From: Phycisphaeraceae bacterium
Lineage (GTDB): Bacteria > Planctomycetota > Phycisphaerae > Phycisphaerales > Phycisphaeraceae
Length of the DNA: 46,733 bases
Assembly: GCA_020848195.1 (NCBI GenBank)
Contig: JADLAP010000128.1
Span: 1-46,733, forward strand
Direction: 5' to 3'
Positions 9,845 to 19,167 of the stretch are shown here, piece after piece. The notes under the pieces were generated by a model that was not told the origin of the DNA, ran no database searches, and saw only the letters and a list, made by a program, of their open reading frames with translations. Numbering within the stretch: the first letter of the stretch is position 1; every line of letters begins with the position of its first letter. Both the position numbers and the translations under genes were made by a program.

Positions 9845-12800
9845 GTGAATACATTGGTACAAAAACGAATGCTTGCGCCGCTGTTCTGTCTTTGTCTGCT
9901 TGCCCAGACGATGGCCGCCGATACCCAAATGCGCATCACGGTTCCCCGGACGACGCACCCGCCCGTGCTGGACGGCAAACTGTCGGCTGGGGAGTGGGAC
10001 GACGCGGCGGCAGTCACCGGCATCATCAACCAGTTCGATGGCGTGGCCCACCCGCGTCAGGCCACGTTCTGGCTGAAGTACGACGACACGACACTGTATG
10101 TTGCGCAGCGCTCGTCCCTGCTGCCGAGCGAGAAGAACGCGCCGCCGGTGACGCTGCCCTGGCATTTCTACTGGGGCAACATGGCATACGACCGGCTGAA
10201 CGTCGCGGAAGCGATGCCGCCATTGTACTTCAAGGATAACCAGAATACGGTAACAATCGCCTTGGCGCCGAACCGCCTGAACTCAGGCGACACCCCGAGT
10301 TGGTACCGGTTCATGGCGAACATATCAAGCACGAATCTGAATCGGCGCGAGCTGTGCGAGCAGATTCGTGGCATCAAATTCAATGCGATTTCTTCTTCGG
10401 TCGATTCGCTGGACGTGCGCAAGATACCGAACACCACCGTTGCGGCGAACTCATTTAACGCCGACGGAACCGTGTGGGAGAGCGAATACGCGATCCCGCT
10501 CGATGGGATGAATGTGACCCATGCTCCGGTTGACGAGGAATGGGGTCTTCTGCTGGCGCGCGATTACCCGCAACAGGACCAGAACGCCATCGTAAAGTCG
10601 GAAAGCTACCGATTCGACTTTGTGGCGCGCAATTGGCGCAACCTCGCACCCATGAGCGCCTATCACATCGCCAGCAACTACGCACGCATCCGGCTGACAG
10701 AGCATGATCCTGTGGTGCAGGTGCTGGATATGGGCGATCTGCTGGACGGCAGAGTGAAGCCATCGCTGGCACTGCTCAATAACGCGGCACTGCCGACGAC
10801 TGTGACCGTCAAGGTGACGGTGGACGCCAAAACCCACGCCAAGACGATCGCGCTGGCCGCGGGTGAACGCAAAGTGTGGACTTCGGAGGAGATTGCCGTC
10901 ACCGACACGGCTTTGCACACGCTGGACCTTTCCGTGACGAATGCGACAGGAACCGTTTTGTACCGGCAGTCGTTGCCATTCCGCGCAGGATATGGCCGTG
11001 ACCGGACTGCCTACGTTCCCGATATGTGGATGAGCGGCGAGCCGAAGATCTGCGGCGGGATGGTGTGCGCCCTGGGTGAATACAACCCGATCCGCAACAT
11101 GCTGTGGATGAAGGTAAAGGTGGCTGGTCGCCCAGGCGAGGAGCATCGCACGGGCGCGGAGGTATCAGTGCGGCGGCAGGGGGAAGACAAGCCATTCGTA
11201 ACGTATCCAATGTCGAGTCCCGTAAAAGGGGCGGGCGATTACGAGCTGAAGACCTCGCTGCCGGAATTGAAACCGGGTGTCTATGAAATCACCGCCTGTC
11301 TTTATGGGGACAACGACAAATCGCGCGATGCGGGCGCCGCGATGATGAACGCCGCGAATCTGAACCCGACGCCTGGACCGGGACGGAAGCTGTTGGCGCG
11401 GTCCCGGTCGTTGTTCATCCGGTACGATCATGCGAAGGACCTGCCATGGATCGGAAACAAGATCGGCGTGACGGATCAAGTTTTGCCGCCATGGACGCCC
11501 ATTGAAACGAAGAACAGCGATCAGGGACTTGACCTGTCATGCTGGGGACGGACCTACAGCGTGGATGGAAGCGGCCTATTAACACAGGTACGCAATCTGG
11601 ATGAGAACATACTAAGCGGGCCAGTGCAGCTTGAGATCATGTGCGATGGGCGACCCATTACGCTGAAACCAGCCGACCGTCCGACGAATGTTCAAACGGC
11701 GAAAAACGAGGCACAGTTCGACGGATCGCTCAGCGGCGAGGATTGGAAAGTCACGGCACACGGCCAGCTCGATTACGACGGTTATCTTCAGTATCGGCTG
11801 CGGCTGGAGCCGATGGGCGTACAGAAAGTGGAGCGGATTCGTCTGATCGTCCCGCTGACCGAAAGCGAAGGGCGTTACCTGCATGCCGCGGGGTCCGCGC
11901 AGGGCAACATGCGGGCCATGCGTACCACGATGGCATTGAAGAAGGACAACGGACAGCTCTGGAACAGCGGCGAACAAGCTGGCGGACCGACTGCGAATGG
12001 TTTTGGACTGCTCGTGGGGAATTTCAAGCCATATGTGTGGGTCGGCGGGGCAAAACGTGGGATCGCCTTCATGGCCGATAGCGATGAAGGCTGGGTGCCG
12101 GACGACACCAAGACAGTTTCGGCCATCGAAGTCGTGCGCACCAAGAACAGCGTCAACCTCGTGCTCAATCTCGTAGCGCGACCGTTCACCTTCGATCATG
12201 CCCGTGAGATTACTTTCAGTCTGCAGGGGACACCGCTCAAGCCGTTGCCGGACAATTTTCGGGCCGAACGCCTGCGGATAAGCCCGACGAGCGCATTCGT
12301 GGCATATAACCCCGACGGGTGGGCGTGGAACGGGTGTCAGTTGCAACTTAACAACGAAATCTACCTGGGCGGACAAAGCTCGGCTTTGTATCCGTTGGAT
12401 TGGGAACGGAACAAGGCCTGGAACACAACGCTCGCCGCGAAGCAATGGTCGTGGATCAGCCACGTGGTCCCGATGCAGTATCAAGCATTGGACGCGGTGT
12501 TTCATACACCGGAGATCGACGATCCGCGCGTACCGGGATTGCAGGGCGCGAATTGTTACGGCTATCTGCTGCCGGAGATCACCGCGAACCGCGATATCTA
12601 CGACGGAGCAATGCAGCAGACCGAGGTGGAGTATCGAGCTTGGAGATACCAGCAGTGGATACGCGAGGCGCGCGTGCCGGGGTGGTACTTCGACAATTCG
12701 TTTTCCGGCTTTGGTGCGAATCCGGATGCCGGGATGGGCTATGTCATTGACCTGCCGGATCGCCCGGCCTTGCATGGTCAACTCCAGCCCGGCTATTCAT

Positions 12801-13576
12801 GGCGCGGGATGCGCGAGATCCTCAAACGACTGCGAGCCATCACGCTTGCGGAAGGCATCGACCCGATCATCTGCCTTCATGCGACGGACACTTACGTGAT
12901 GGGGGCATACTCAGTCGCAGATAGTCTGCTCGACGGCGAAAACGAACCAAGGGTTGGCACGGACGGGGTGTGGTTCTCGGAAAAATGGTCGCCGGAGTAC
13001 ATGCAGACCCTGAACGACGGGTTGAAGTGGGGGCTGGGAACCTACATGTTGGATATGTTTGTTCCGCTGGAACCGATGCATCTGAGCGCGCACACGCGGG
13101 CGACGTTCCGCGATCACCTCGGCTATCTCCAGCTACACGACAACGGCGCGTCCACCTACGCCATCTACATGGACTGGCGCGGCATTGATGTGAATCGCAA
13201 AGCCGACTTCCTGCCCTATTGGGATGACCAAGTCGCCGCCGCACTCACCACAGAGGCCGCGAACGTGTTCGCCAGCGCGTGGCGACAGGATAATCAACTG
13301 ATGGTGATCGTCTTCAACCGCAACGATACTTCGCAAAATCATGTAACGATCGCGGTTGATCCCGCTGCTCTGGGAATTACCGGCGGCAACGGTTTTGTTG
13401 TAAGTGATCTGCAAACCAAAAAGGCCGACGTCGATGAAGCGGCCTGGCTTGTGGAGTTGAATAACCCCGGAGTCGCCGCACTGAGTTCGCAGAACGACGG
13501 CAGGCTGCTCCACATCACACTTGATATTCGACAGCATGACTACCGACTGCTGCGCATCGAGATTGCCAAACCATGA
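9845..13576 (+). CDS. Giant secreted glycoside-hydrolase-like protein (DUF6067-like), subtype A
   Basis: GTG 9845 is preferred because GGAG (9833-9836) precedes it and the protein then starts with a compact signal peptide (LAPLFCLCLLAQTMAA). An in-frame ATG at 9812 with GAAGGA twelve bases upstream is the alternative. The 1243-aa protein has a CBM9-like N-domain (PVLDGKLSAGEWDDA), Ig-like linkers and a middle domain. A probable TIM barrel carries Asp950 in WYFDNSF and Glu1032 in LLDGENEP, followed by a C-terminal beta domain (VFASAWRQDNQLMVIVFNRN). It pairs with the truncated gene at the left edge (YNPIRN, DDPRVPGLQGAN, ALHGQLQPGY in both). Its stop codon overlaps the start of the next gene (ATGA), so it is translationally coupled to the GH36 enzyme, which supports a glycan-degrading role. 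Confidence 0.82.
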   Translation: MNTLVQKRMLAPLFCLCLLAQTMAADTQMRITVPRTTHPPVLDGKLSAGEWDDAAAVTGIINQFDGVAHPRQATFWLKYDDTTLYVAQRSSLLPSEKNAPPVTLPWHFYWGNMAYDRLNVAEAMPPLYFKDNQNTVTIALAPNRLNSGDTPSWYRFMANISSTNLNRRELCEQIRGIKFNAISSSVDSLDVRKIPNTTVAANSFNADGTVWESEYAIPLDGMNVTHAPVDEEWGLLLARDYPQQDQNAIVKSESYRFDFVARNWRNLAPMSAYHIASNYARIRLTEHDPVVQVLDMGDLLDGRVKPSLALLNNAALPTTVTVKVTVDAKTHAKTIALAAGERKVWTSEEIAVTDTALHTLDLSVTNATGTVLYRQSLPFRAGYGRDRTAYVPDMWMSGEPKICGGMVCALGEYNPIRNMLWMKVKVAGRPGEEHRTGAEVSVRRQGEDKPFVTYPMSSPVKGAGDYELKTSLPELKPGVYEITACLYGDNDKSRDAGAAMMNAANLNPTPGPGRKLLARSRSLFIRYDHAKDLPWIGNKIGVTDQVLPPWTPIETKNSDQGLDLSCWGRTYSVDGSGLLTQVRNLDENILSGPVQLEIMCDGRPITLKPADRPTNVQTAKNEAQFDGSLSGEDWKVTAHGQLDYDGYLQYRLRLEPMGVQKVERIRLIVPLTESEGRYLHAAGSAQGNMRAMRTTMALKKDNGQLWNSGEQAGGPTANGFGLLVGNFKPYVWVGGAKRGIAFMADSDEGWVPDDTKTVSAIEVVRTKNSVNLVLNLVARPFTFDHAREITFSLQGTPLKPLPDNFRAERLRISPTSAFVAYNPDGWAWNGCQLQLNNEIYLGGQSSALYPLDWERNKAWNTTLAAKQWSWISHVVPMQYQALDAVFHTPEIDDPRVPGLQGANCYGYLLPEITANRDIYDGAMQQTEVEYRAWRYQQWIREARVPGWYFDNSFSGFGANPDAGMGYVIDLPDRPALHGQLQPGYSWRGMREILKRLRAITLAEGIDPIICLHATDTYVMGAYSVADSLLDGENEPRVGTDGVWFSEKWSPEYMQTLNDGLKWGLGTYMLDMFVPLEPMHLSAHTRATFRDHLGYLQLHDNGASTYAIYMDWRGIDVNRKADFLPYWDDQVAAALTTEAANVFASAWRQDNQLMVIVFNRNDTSQNHVTIAVDPAALGITGGNGFVVSDLQTKKADVDEAAWLVELNNPGVAALSSQNDGRLLHITLDIRQHDYRLLRIEIAKP

Positions 13577-15405
13577 ACACAAGCATCCAACTCATACAGA
13601 CAGTGGGCATCGAAAGTTTGACCGCGCGTTCCGAAAACGCAACCTGCACGGCGCGGATTGTGAACGAGGAGCCAGGCGAATGGCTGGCGTTACAGGCCAT
13701 TGTCAGGAATGACAGCGACAAACCGATACGGCTTGCCGGCATCGAGTGGACTGGAAACCCCGTGCTGCCGCGGAAGAGTCCTGGCCGGTATTTCCACACC
13801 GAAAACATTCGACAGGATTTCTTCGACACAGGCACCATTTACCGAGACCGGTATTGGAAGGAATTGTCGGACGAGGCTGTGGAACTGGGCTGGTCGGAAG
13901 ATGCCGTGTTCCCCGGGGTATTCCTTGGCAGCGAAAATGAGCCGCACGGTTTATTTGTGGCGGCGGCGACACAGGAACGTTGTCATCTCATCTGGCGACT
14001 GAGCCGGACGACCTTTTCATTTCGTGAAAACCTGACAGGCCTCGACTGGATTGAATTGCCGGCCGGCGGCGAGTGGCGTGGGGAAACAATATTTCTCGCG
14101 CTCGCGCCGACCTCCGATCCTCAGTCTGCGACTGATTCATATTATGCGTATCTGCGCAAGACCGGCTTGTTCGCGCGACGCGACAAGAGCAATCCGCTGC
14201 CGCGCCAGCGTATCTGGTGCAGTTGGAATTACGGCATATGGGCCGAAACGACCGAGGCGTTGTGTTACGAGCATCTGCCCATATTCAAAAAACATTTTCC
14301 AACGGTCGGCTTTCTTCAGATCGACGACGGCTATCAACGTGTATATCAAAATGGACATCAGGCGCAGATAGATTTCGTATATGGCGCAGGCCCGGCGTTT
14401 GACCAGAAGAAATATCCGTCTTCGCCCCGAGAATTCACGAGCCGCATCAAAGCAGCCGGTCTTCGGCCTGCGATCTGGCTGGGACTATGGGCCACTGAAT
14501 CATCACCCATGCTCGCCGAACATCCCGATTGGGTTCTGCGGCTGAAGGATGGCAGCCCCTTGCGCGTCGGTCCGGACCCTACACCTGAACATCCAGATCC
14601 CCGTCGGCAATGTGTTCTAGATGTATCCGTGCCCGGTGTACGCGACTATCTCGATTTCATGTGCCGCACCGTATTTCAGGAGTGGGGATTTGAAGGCGTG
14701 AAACTTGATTTCAGTTCCTTTGCCTTCGAGTGCAAGCGATGTCGGTATCAAAATCCCGGACGCACCGCGCCCGAATACCGGCGCTGGCTCATGGAGATGT
14801 TTCGCAAGTATCTTCCCGTGGACGGGTTTTTCGGATGGTGCGTCGTATGTGGCACCGGCAATCCTTTGTACGCAGCAGGCGGAGCTGATTACTTTCGCTG
14901 CGCGGAGGACATAGGCGAAGGCCATTGGCCGATGGTCAAAAACATTGCCACGTGGTGCGCCAACACCGGCATGCTGATGCAGGAGCGGCCGATTCTGCCG
15001 AACATTGATTCCATCGGCTGGAGTCGGTATTGGACGCAGACCCAATGGCAGACGTGGCTCAACCTCGCCGCTGTCACCGGCATGGCGATCGAAGTCAGCG
15101 GGAACCTGACACAGTTGGATGACGCCACGCTTCACCGGCTCAACCGGACGCTCGAACTCTCGGACCCGGCCCGCCGCGTTCGCTGTCTCGACCTGCCTCA
15201 CGGCAAAGTCGAATCGCCGCCGCGACTCTGGCTTGCCGAGGGGAACGACGAAGCCTACCTTGCCATCTTCAACTGGAGCGACGCACCTGCCACGACCGAT
15301 TTGCCCAAGCTCGCGGAAGGCGCGGTAGACGCATGGACCGGTGCTTCGTTCCGTCCGTCAATGTTACCCCCACACGGCTCCGTATTGTTGCGTCTGGTCA
15401 AGTGA
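13573..15405 (+). CDS. Alpha-galactosidase, GH36 family
   Basis: GH36 enzymes remove terminal alpha-linked galactose from oligo- and polysaccharides with retention of configuration. The 610-aa protein shows the family landmarks in order: an N-terminal beta-supersandwich, WCSWNYGIW at the start of the barrel, FLQIDDGYQ, LRPAIWLGLW, EHPDWVLR, GVKLDFSSF and RCAEDIG. Asp379 in KLDF is the expected nucleophile and Asp446 in AEDIG the expected acid/base. No signal peptide is evident, so the enzyme is probably cytoplasmic, or periplasmic by an unrecognised route. It may finish oligosaccharides released by the giant secreted proteins. The ATGA overlap with the upstream gene indicates coupled translation. 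The length is close to that of compact GH36 members. Confidence 0.88.
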   Translation: MNTSIQLIQTVGIESLTARSENATCTARIVNEEPGEWLALQAIVRNDSDKPIRLAGIEWTGNPVLPRKSPGRYFHTENIRQDFFDTGTIYRDRYWKELSDEAVELGWSEDAVFPGVFLGSENEPHGLFVAAATQERCHLIWRLSRTTFSFRENLTGLDWIELPAGGEWRGETIFLALAPTSDPQSATDSYYAYLRKTGLFARRDKSNPLPRQRIWCSWNYGIWAETTEALCYEHLPIFKKHFPTVGFLQIDDGYQRVYQNGHQAQIDFVYGAGPAFDQKKYPSSPREFTSRIKAAGLRPAIWLGLWATESSPMLAEHPDWVLRLKDGSPLRVGPDPTPEHPDPRRQCVLDVSVPGVRDYLDFMCRTVFQEWGFEGVKLDFSSFAFECKRCRYQNPGRTAPEYRRWLMEMFRKYLPVDGFFGWCVVCGTGNPLYAAGGADYFRCAEDIGEGHWPMVKNIATWCANTGMLMQERPILPNIDSIGWSRYWTQTQWQTWLNLAAVTGMAIEVSGNLTQLDDATLHRLNRTLELSDPARRVRCLDLPHGKVESPPRLWLAEGNDEAYLAIFNWSDAPATTDLPKLAEGAVDAWTGASFRPSMLPPHGSVLLRLVK

Positions 15406-15502
15406 GTACAGGAACTCTGAAAGGACAGCCGGTCAGAATAGACAGAGCATGAATCGTCAGTCTCAAGCTCAGGAACGACTGCCACAGGGCTGAAACCTTA
15501 CT

Positions 15503-17668
15503 ATGCAAGCGGCAACTATGAAGACTATCCAGACACACAACCTTCATCGCACTCAGCCCACACAAAAGTGGATTGAAGGGATTCCGTCCGGCAACGGAAC
15601 ATTGGGGGTCATGGCATGGGGCGGTCCCAGCGATCTGGTCTTGTCGCTGGATCGTTCCGATCTTTGGTGGACGGAGAAGAGACGGCGCATCACCGCCGGC
15701 TCGTTGGTGTTGTCCTGCGGCAACGGAAGCCGTTTTGAAGAAGGGCTTGACCTCGCCAGCGCGGTTGCCTATCGCGTCACCGATCAGCGACGGTTGGAGT
15801 GGTTCGTGCATGCGGACCAACCCGTTTTGTGCTTCCGCGTCACATCGTCTCCCAGGTCTTACCGCTTTCATTGGCGGCCGCCGGAGTTGTGGAGCGGGGC
15901 TGTTGCGGAAGTTCAGCGATACTCCCGACAACTTGAGGGCAAGCCGCGTGGACGTCTTGTCAATCCTCATGCCGGATGCGCCAGTTCTGAATGCGGGGTA
16001 TTGCACGGCATGGCATTCATGCGATTTCTGATCAATAAACGTCCCCATGTGCTCATAGGTGTGCGGGCCTGTCAGCGAGGTGAGACGATTCCCATTCGAC
16101 GCCGAGAAGACGGTTATGAAATAGCCGCCCAGGCCGGTAGTGAGTTGTTGTTACTGGTCAGCATTTGGAATCTCGAACAAAATCCGGAACAGGAACTGGA
16201 ATCGGCCATCGATCAACTCGCGGAACGACATGGCCACTGGGCTTCCTTGCTGGCGGGGCACCGGACATGGTGGCGGGATTTCTGGTCACGCAGCAGCGTT
16301 CGTTTATCCAATTCCATTCTGGAACGTTTGTGGTATCGGGGCACGTATCAGTTGGGTTGCATCTGTCGCCCCAGCACGCAGCCGATCGGTCTTCAAGGTG
16401 TTTGGGGACTGGACGGCGTGCCGCCGTGGAACGGGGCGTACACCTGGGACTTGAACGTGCAGACGTGCTATTGGCCGATCTACACCGGCAACCACCTTGA
16501 GATGGGGCATTCCCTGTACGATTGGTATTTCGCCAGGTTGCCGCAGCTTCAGGAATTCGCGCGACAGTCCGGCCATCCCGGCGCGGCCTTGCCACTGCAA
16601 ACCGACAACCACTGCGCAACCTCGTTGCCGGAGGGATGCCACTTGCAGCCGGCGCACGGCGCGTGGGTCTGCCACAATTTCTGGCAACACTTCGTCTATA
16701 CGCAGGATCGGGAGTTCTTGCTGAACCGTTGCCTGCCAGTCTTCCGTGAGCACCTGAAGTTTCAACGGAGCCGCTGGCGCAAAGGCGATGACCACCGGTA
16801 TCACCTCAGCGAAGCTAGTTCTCCTGAAATCGAAACCCTGGCCACCCCGCAATGTCCGTGTCGTGACTCCGCTTATGAAATCGCATTCGGCAAGTTTCTG
16901 GCTGGAGCCTACCGGCAAACCGCACGACTGCTGGGTCTGCGCAACGACGAGTTGTCGGCGTGGGCCATGGATTTTCAGCGCAATGTCGTTCCGTATCCCA
17001 CAGCCCGGACACACAGCTCCAATCACTATTGGCCGGAAGACCCGGTGGTGCCGGATTACTTCGTCGAATGGCCGGGGTTGGAAACGCAACTTTCCCACCG
17101 GCATTTTTCGCATATGGCCATGTTGTACCCGCTGGGTGAGATCCACCGCTTCAGCCCGTATCGCACCCTGCGCACCGCCCAGAACGCGATCCACCTCATG
17201 ATCATGCGGGGAACCGGGGTGTGGGTCGGCTTCTCATTCCCATGGGCCAGTCTGCTTGCGACGCGGGCGGCCTGGCCGCGGCGGATGCCGACGCACATGC
17301 TCGAGTCCTTCGCTCGCAACGTCGTCGTTCCTTTCAACGGGCTGACCCTCAACGAAGATTATTTGCGGCTGGGAACCATCTGCCAGACGGGCAGTTGCGG
17401 ACCCTACCAGATCGAGGATTTCACCATTGAATCCAGCATGATGGCCGTCACCGCCGTGCAGGAAATGCTGGTGCACGCGGCGGGTGATCAACTGGTGTTG
17501 GCCGGCGGAGCCTCACCCGAACTTGACGCGGAGTTCCGTGGGCTGCGCAGCCCCTTCGGCGATCTGGTATCCGGCAAAATCGAGGGCGGCCAGTTCAGGG
17601 GTGGCGAACTACGCAGCGAACACACCGGCGTACGCCCGTTGGCCCCGGTTCGACAACCCCAAACATAA
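15503..17668 (+). CDS. GH95-like glycosidase (alpha-L-fucosidase/galactosidase-type)
   Basis: GH95 enzymes are inverting alpha-L-fucosidases or alpha-L-galactosidases with an (alpha/alpha)6 barrel. The 721-aa product opens with the family's N-terminal beta domain (GIPSGNGTLGVMAWG, LDRSDLWW). It then shows GLQGVWG, the asparagine-bearing TWDLNVQTCYWP (Asn318), HGAWVCHNFWQH, a general-acid candidate in SSPE (Glu442) and HRHFSHMAMLYP. Where classical members have an Asp in a FQIDGNFG-like motif, this protein reads YQIEDFTIES, so base position or specificity may differ. No signal peptide is obvious from either ATG (15503, or 15518 as alternative), and neither has a good ribosome binding site. It follows the GH36 gene by 97 bp and probably belongs to the same transcript. 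Confidence 0.72.
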   Translation: MQAATMKTIQTHNLHRTQPTQKWIEGIPSGNGTLGVMAWGGPSDLVLSLDRSDLWWTEKRRRITAGSLVLSCGNGSRFEEGLDLASAVAYRVTDQRRLEWFVHADQPVLCFRVTSSPRSYRFHWRPPELWSGAVAEVQRYSRQLEGKPRGRLVNPHAGCASSECGVLHGMAFMRFLINKRPHVLIGVRACQRGETIPIRRREDGYEIAAQAGSELLLLVSIWNLEQNPEQELESAIDQLAERHGHWASLLAGHRTWWRDFWSRSSVRLSNSILERLWYRGTYQLGCICRPSTQPIGLQGVWGLDGVPPWNGAYTWDLNVQTCYWPIYTGNHLEMGHSLYDWYFARLPQLQEFARQSGHPGAALPLQTDNHCATSLPEGCHLQPAHGAWVCHNFWQHFVYTQDREFLLNRCLPVFREHLKFQRSRWRKGDDHRYHLSEASSPEIETLATPQCPCRDSAYEIAFGKFLAGAYRQTARLLGLRNDELSAWAMDFQRNVVPYPTARTHSSNHYWPEDPVVPDYFVEWPGLETQLSHRHFSHMAMLYPLGEIHRFSPYRTLRTAQNAIHLMIMRGTGVWVGFSFPWASLLATRAAWPRRMPTHMLESFARNVVVPFNGLTLNEDYLRLGTICQTGSCGPYQIEDFTIESSMMAVTAVQEMLVHAAGDQLVLAGGASPELDAEFRGLRSPFGDLVSGKIEGGQFRGGELRSEHTGVRPLAPVRQPQT

Positions 17669-17670
17669 GT

Positions 17671-17784
17671 GGCTCTTCCGCACAATCCGTGGCTGGATGG
17701 AAACGAAGATCGCCCCACTTACCGCTGCTCCGAAAATACTTGTTTTCATCCCTCGTGGGTGAGGGAGAATTCCTCATGTTGAAC
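17671..17784 (+). repeat. Two-block interspersed repeat, complete copy
   Basis: This stretch fills the gap between convergent genes and is made of two blocks. Block 1 (17671-17719) matches the reverse complement of 41751-41799 at about 46 of 49 positions. Block 2 (17724-17784) matches the reverse complement of 44854-44914 at 53 of 61 positions. Block 2 contains a short hairpin (GAGGGA/TTCCTC-like). It has no coding pattern, and the two blocks occur separately elsewhere in the window, so this is a small non-autonomous repeat and not a gene fragment. Confidence 0.8.
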
Positions 17785-17808
17785 TTGTTTTGCAGTCCCG
17801 AACCAGGG

Positions 17809-19056
17809 CTAGCCAACTGACTTGGCGAGATACTTCGCCGCGGCCTGAACAAAAAAGATCGTGCCCAGGTCACGTATGTAATACGGCAGGCTGTCCGTGC
17901 CATCCGGCGGAAGGACTTTTTCCAGAATCACGCCGCGAAGGTTCGGGTCCGAAGTTTCCCTGAGTTGCACTTTCATACAAAAGTCCAAGGCCCGTTCGGC
18001 GTCACGTAGCCAGGCTTCATCGCCGGTTTCGTGAAAGACTTCGAGGAAGAAGATCGCGGCGCACGCGGAGCCTGAGGTCGCGTGGCCGAAGGAGTCGGTG
18101 TTGATGCAACCGGTGGCATGGTCGTAGCAGGTTCCGCGGAAATAGCCGCCATCGCGGCGCATAGCTTGGCGCGTGAACCGCGCGGAAGCCATGGCGGTGT
18201 CAAGGAATTCGTGCCGGCCTGTCTGTCGCCAGAGACCGAGCAGCGGCATGCCCCACCAGTATGTGTGTCGGGGGTGAAATGACATCTGATCCGGGTGACA
18301 TGGTGCATAGTCCACCCAGTTGCCCGCGGGCCGCTGGCAGGCGACGAGGGTTTGGGCGATGCGCACGGCAACATCGAGGAATCGGGGATCGCCGGTGAGT
18401 CGATGCAATTTCAGCCAGATGGCGTCATCGAGCAGCGGACGACCGCCGATGTTGTCGCGGGTCAGGAATGGCGGAGGCAGGATCACCTCGTGCTTTGCCG
18501 GGTGGTAGCCGTCGCGGCACAAGCCTTCGTCGGCCATGAACAGTTTGTCCAGGACAAACGTGCCGGCGGCGACCACGCGGTCGCGCATCTCCGTGGATTG
18601 GTCGTGTTCCGCCAACAGCAGCAGGCCATCCATGCACTCAAGGATGGCGGAAGTGTTGACCCATTCGCCGCTGTTTTCGAAGGCGAGGATCAGGCCATGG
18701 TCCGGCTGATCCTCGCCCCAGACCTGCTTGTCGAGAATGAAGTCCGCGCCGAGACGAGCCGCGTGAATGTACTTTGGATTGTGCAACAAGCCGGACGCCA
18801 GGACCAGCGATTTGACAGCCTGGCCGGTATGCCAGACGGGGCAGAAGAATTTCCACTTGCGTGTCGCGGCATGGTATTCGCCACGCATCGCGCCCTTCCA
18901 CGAGGCATACGTGAAATGCCACGGATCTTCGACCGTCAGAGATGTTTCTTTGACCTGTGCGACATCCGTCAGCCAGTCTGAAGCACGGCGCAAAGACTCC
19001 GCAAGGTCCAACCCAAGCTTGGTATGCCGCACCGATTCTCGCACATCAACACGCAT
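17809..19056 (-). CDS. (alpha/alpha)6-barrel glycosidase-like protein
   Basis: The 415-aa protein is built of repeated helical hairpins with aromatic- and acid-rich turns (FCPVWHTGQAVKSL, GEWVNTSAILECMDGL, DDAIWLKLHRLTGDPRFLD, WWGMPLLGLWRQTG, SFGHATSGSACAAIFFLE). This pattern is typical of six-hairpin glycosidases and related GH88/GH105/GH127-like or epimerase-like barrels, and I cannot assign the exact family. No signal peptide is seen, which suggests a cytoplasmic enzyme acting on imported oligosaccharide. It is the last gene of the minus-strand run after the esterase. AAAAGG precedes the ATG. The start region is part of a 37-bp direct repeat whose second copy lies at the end of the upstream gene. 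Confidence 0.7.
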   Translation of the reverse strand: MRVDVRESVRHTKLGLDLAESLRRASDWLTDVAQVKETSLTVEDPWHFTYASWKGAMRGEYHAATRKWKFFCPVWHTGQAVKSLVLASGLLHNPKYIHAARLGADFILDKQVWGEDQPDHGLILAFENSGEWVNTSAILECMDGLLLLAEHDQSTEMRDRVVAAGTFVLDKLFMADEGLCRDGYHPAKHEVILPPPFLTRDNIGGRPLLDDAIWLKLHRLTGDPRFLDVAVRIAQTLVACQRPAGNWVDYAPCHPDQMSFHPRHTYWWGMPLLGLWRQTGRHEFLDTAMASARFTRQAMRRDGGYFRGTCYDHATGCINTDSFGHATSGSACAAIFFLEVFHETGDEAWLRDAERALDFCMKVQLRETSDPNLRGVILEKVLPPDGTDSLPYYIRDLGTIFFVQAAAKYLAKSVG

Positions 19057-19167
19057 TCATGCACCCTTTTCGCTGTCGCATCAAAAATAAATGTACTTAT
19101 ACCCTTTTTTCGGGCTACCCATTTTTCGGGCCTCGCGCGTCAGCACGCATTTATGTGCCCTTTTCGT
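19037..19167 (-). repeat. 37-bp imperfect direct repeat plus 16-bp tandem repeat around a gene start
   Basis: Copies at 19037-19073 and 19131-19167 agree at 29 of 37 positions, and all differences are transitions. The first copy contains the ribosome binding site, ATG and first codons of the 17809-19056 gene. The second overlaps the stop codon of the esterase. Between them, TACCC(T/A)TTTTTCGGGC occurs twice head-to-tail (19100-19115, 19116-19131) with one difference. On the minus strand the duplicated copy opens an 11-codon frame that imitates the start of the true gene and then stops. Confidence 0.85.

Noticed and set aside
11612-12781. Open frame of 389 codons on the minus strand
   Set aside because: It is antisense to a conserved part of the fourth giant gene, which aligns with its paralogues; no motif and no ribosome binding site.
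15449-15493. 14-codon frame between the GH36 and GH95-like genes as a leader peptide
   Set aside because: No ribosome binding site, no attenuator-like hairpin and no codon bias.
2660-17668. Bacteroidetes-style polysaccharide locus with SusC/SusD
   Set aside because: No TonB-dependent receptor or SusD-like lipoprotein is encoded anywhere in the window.
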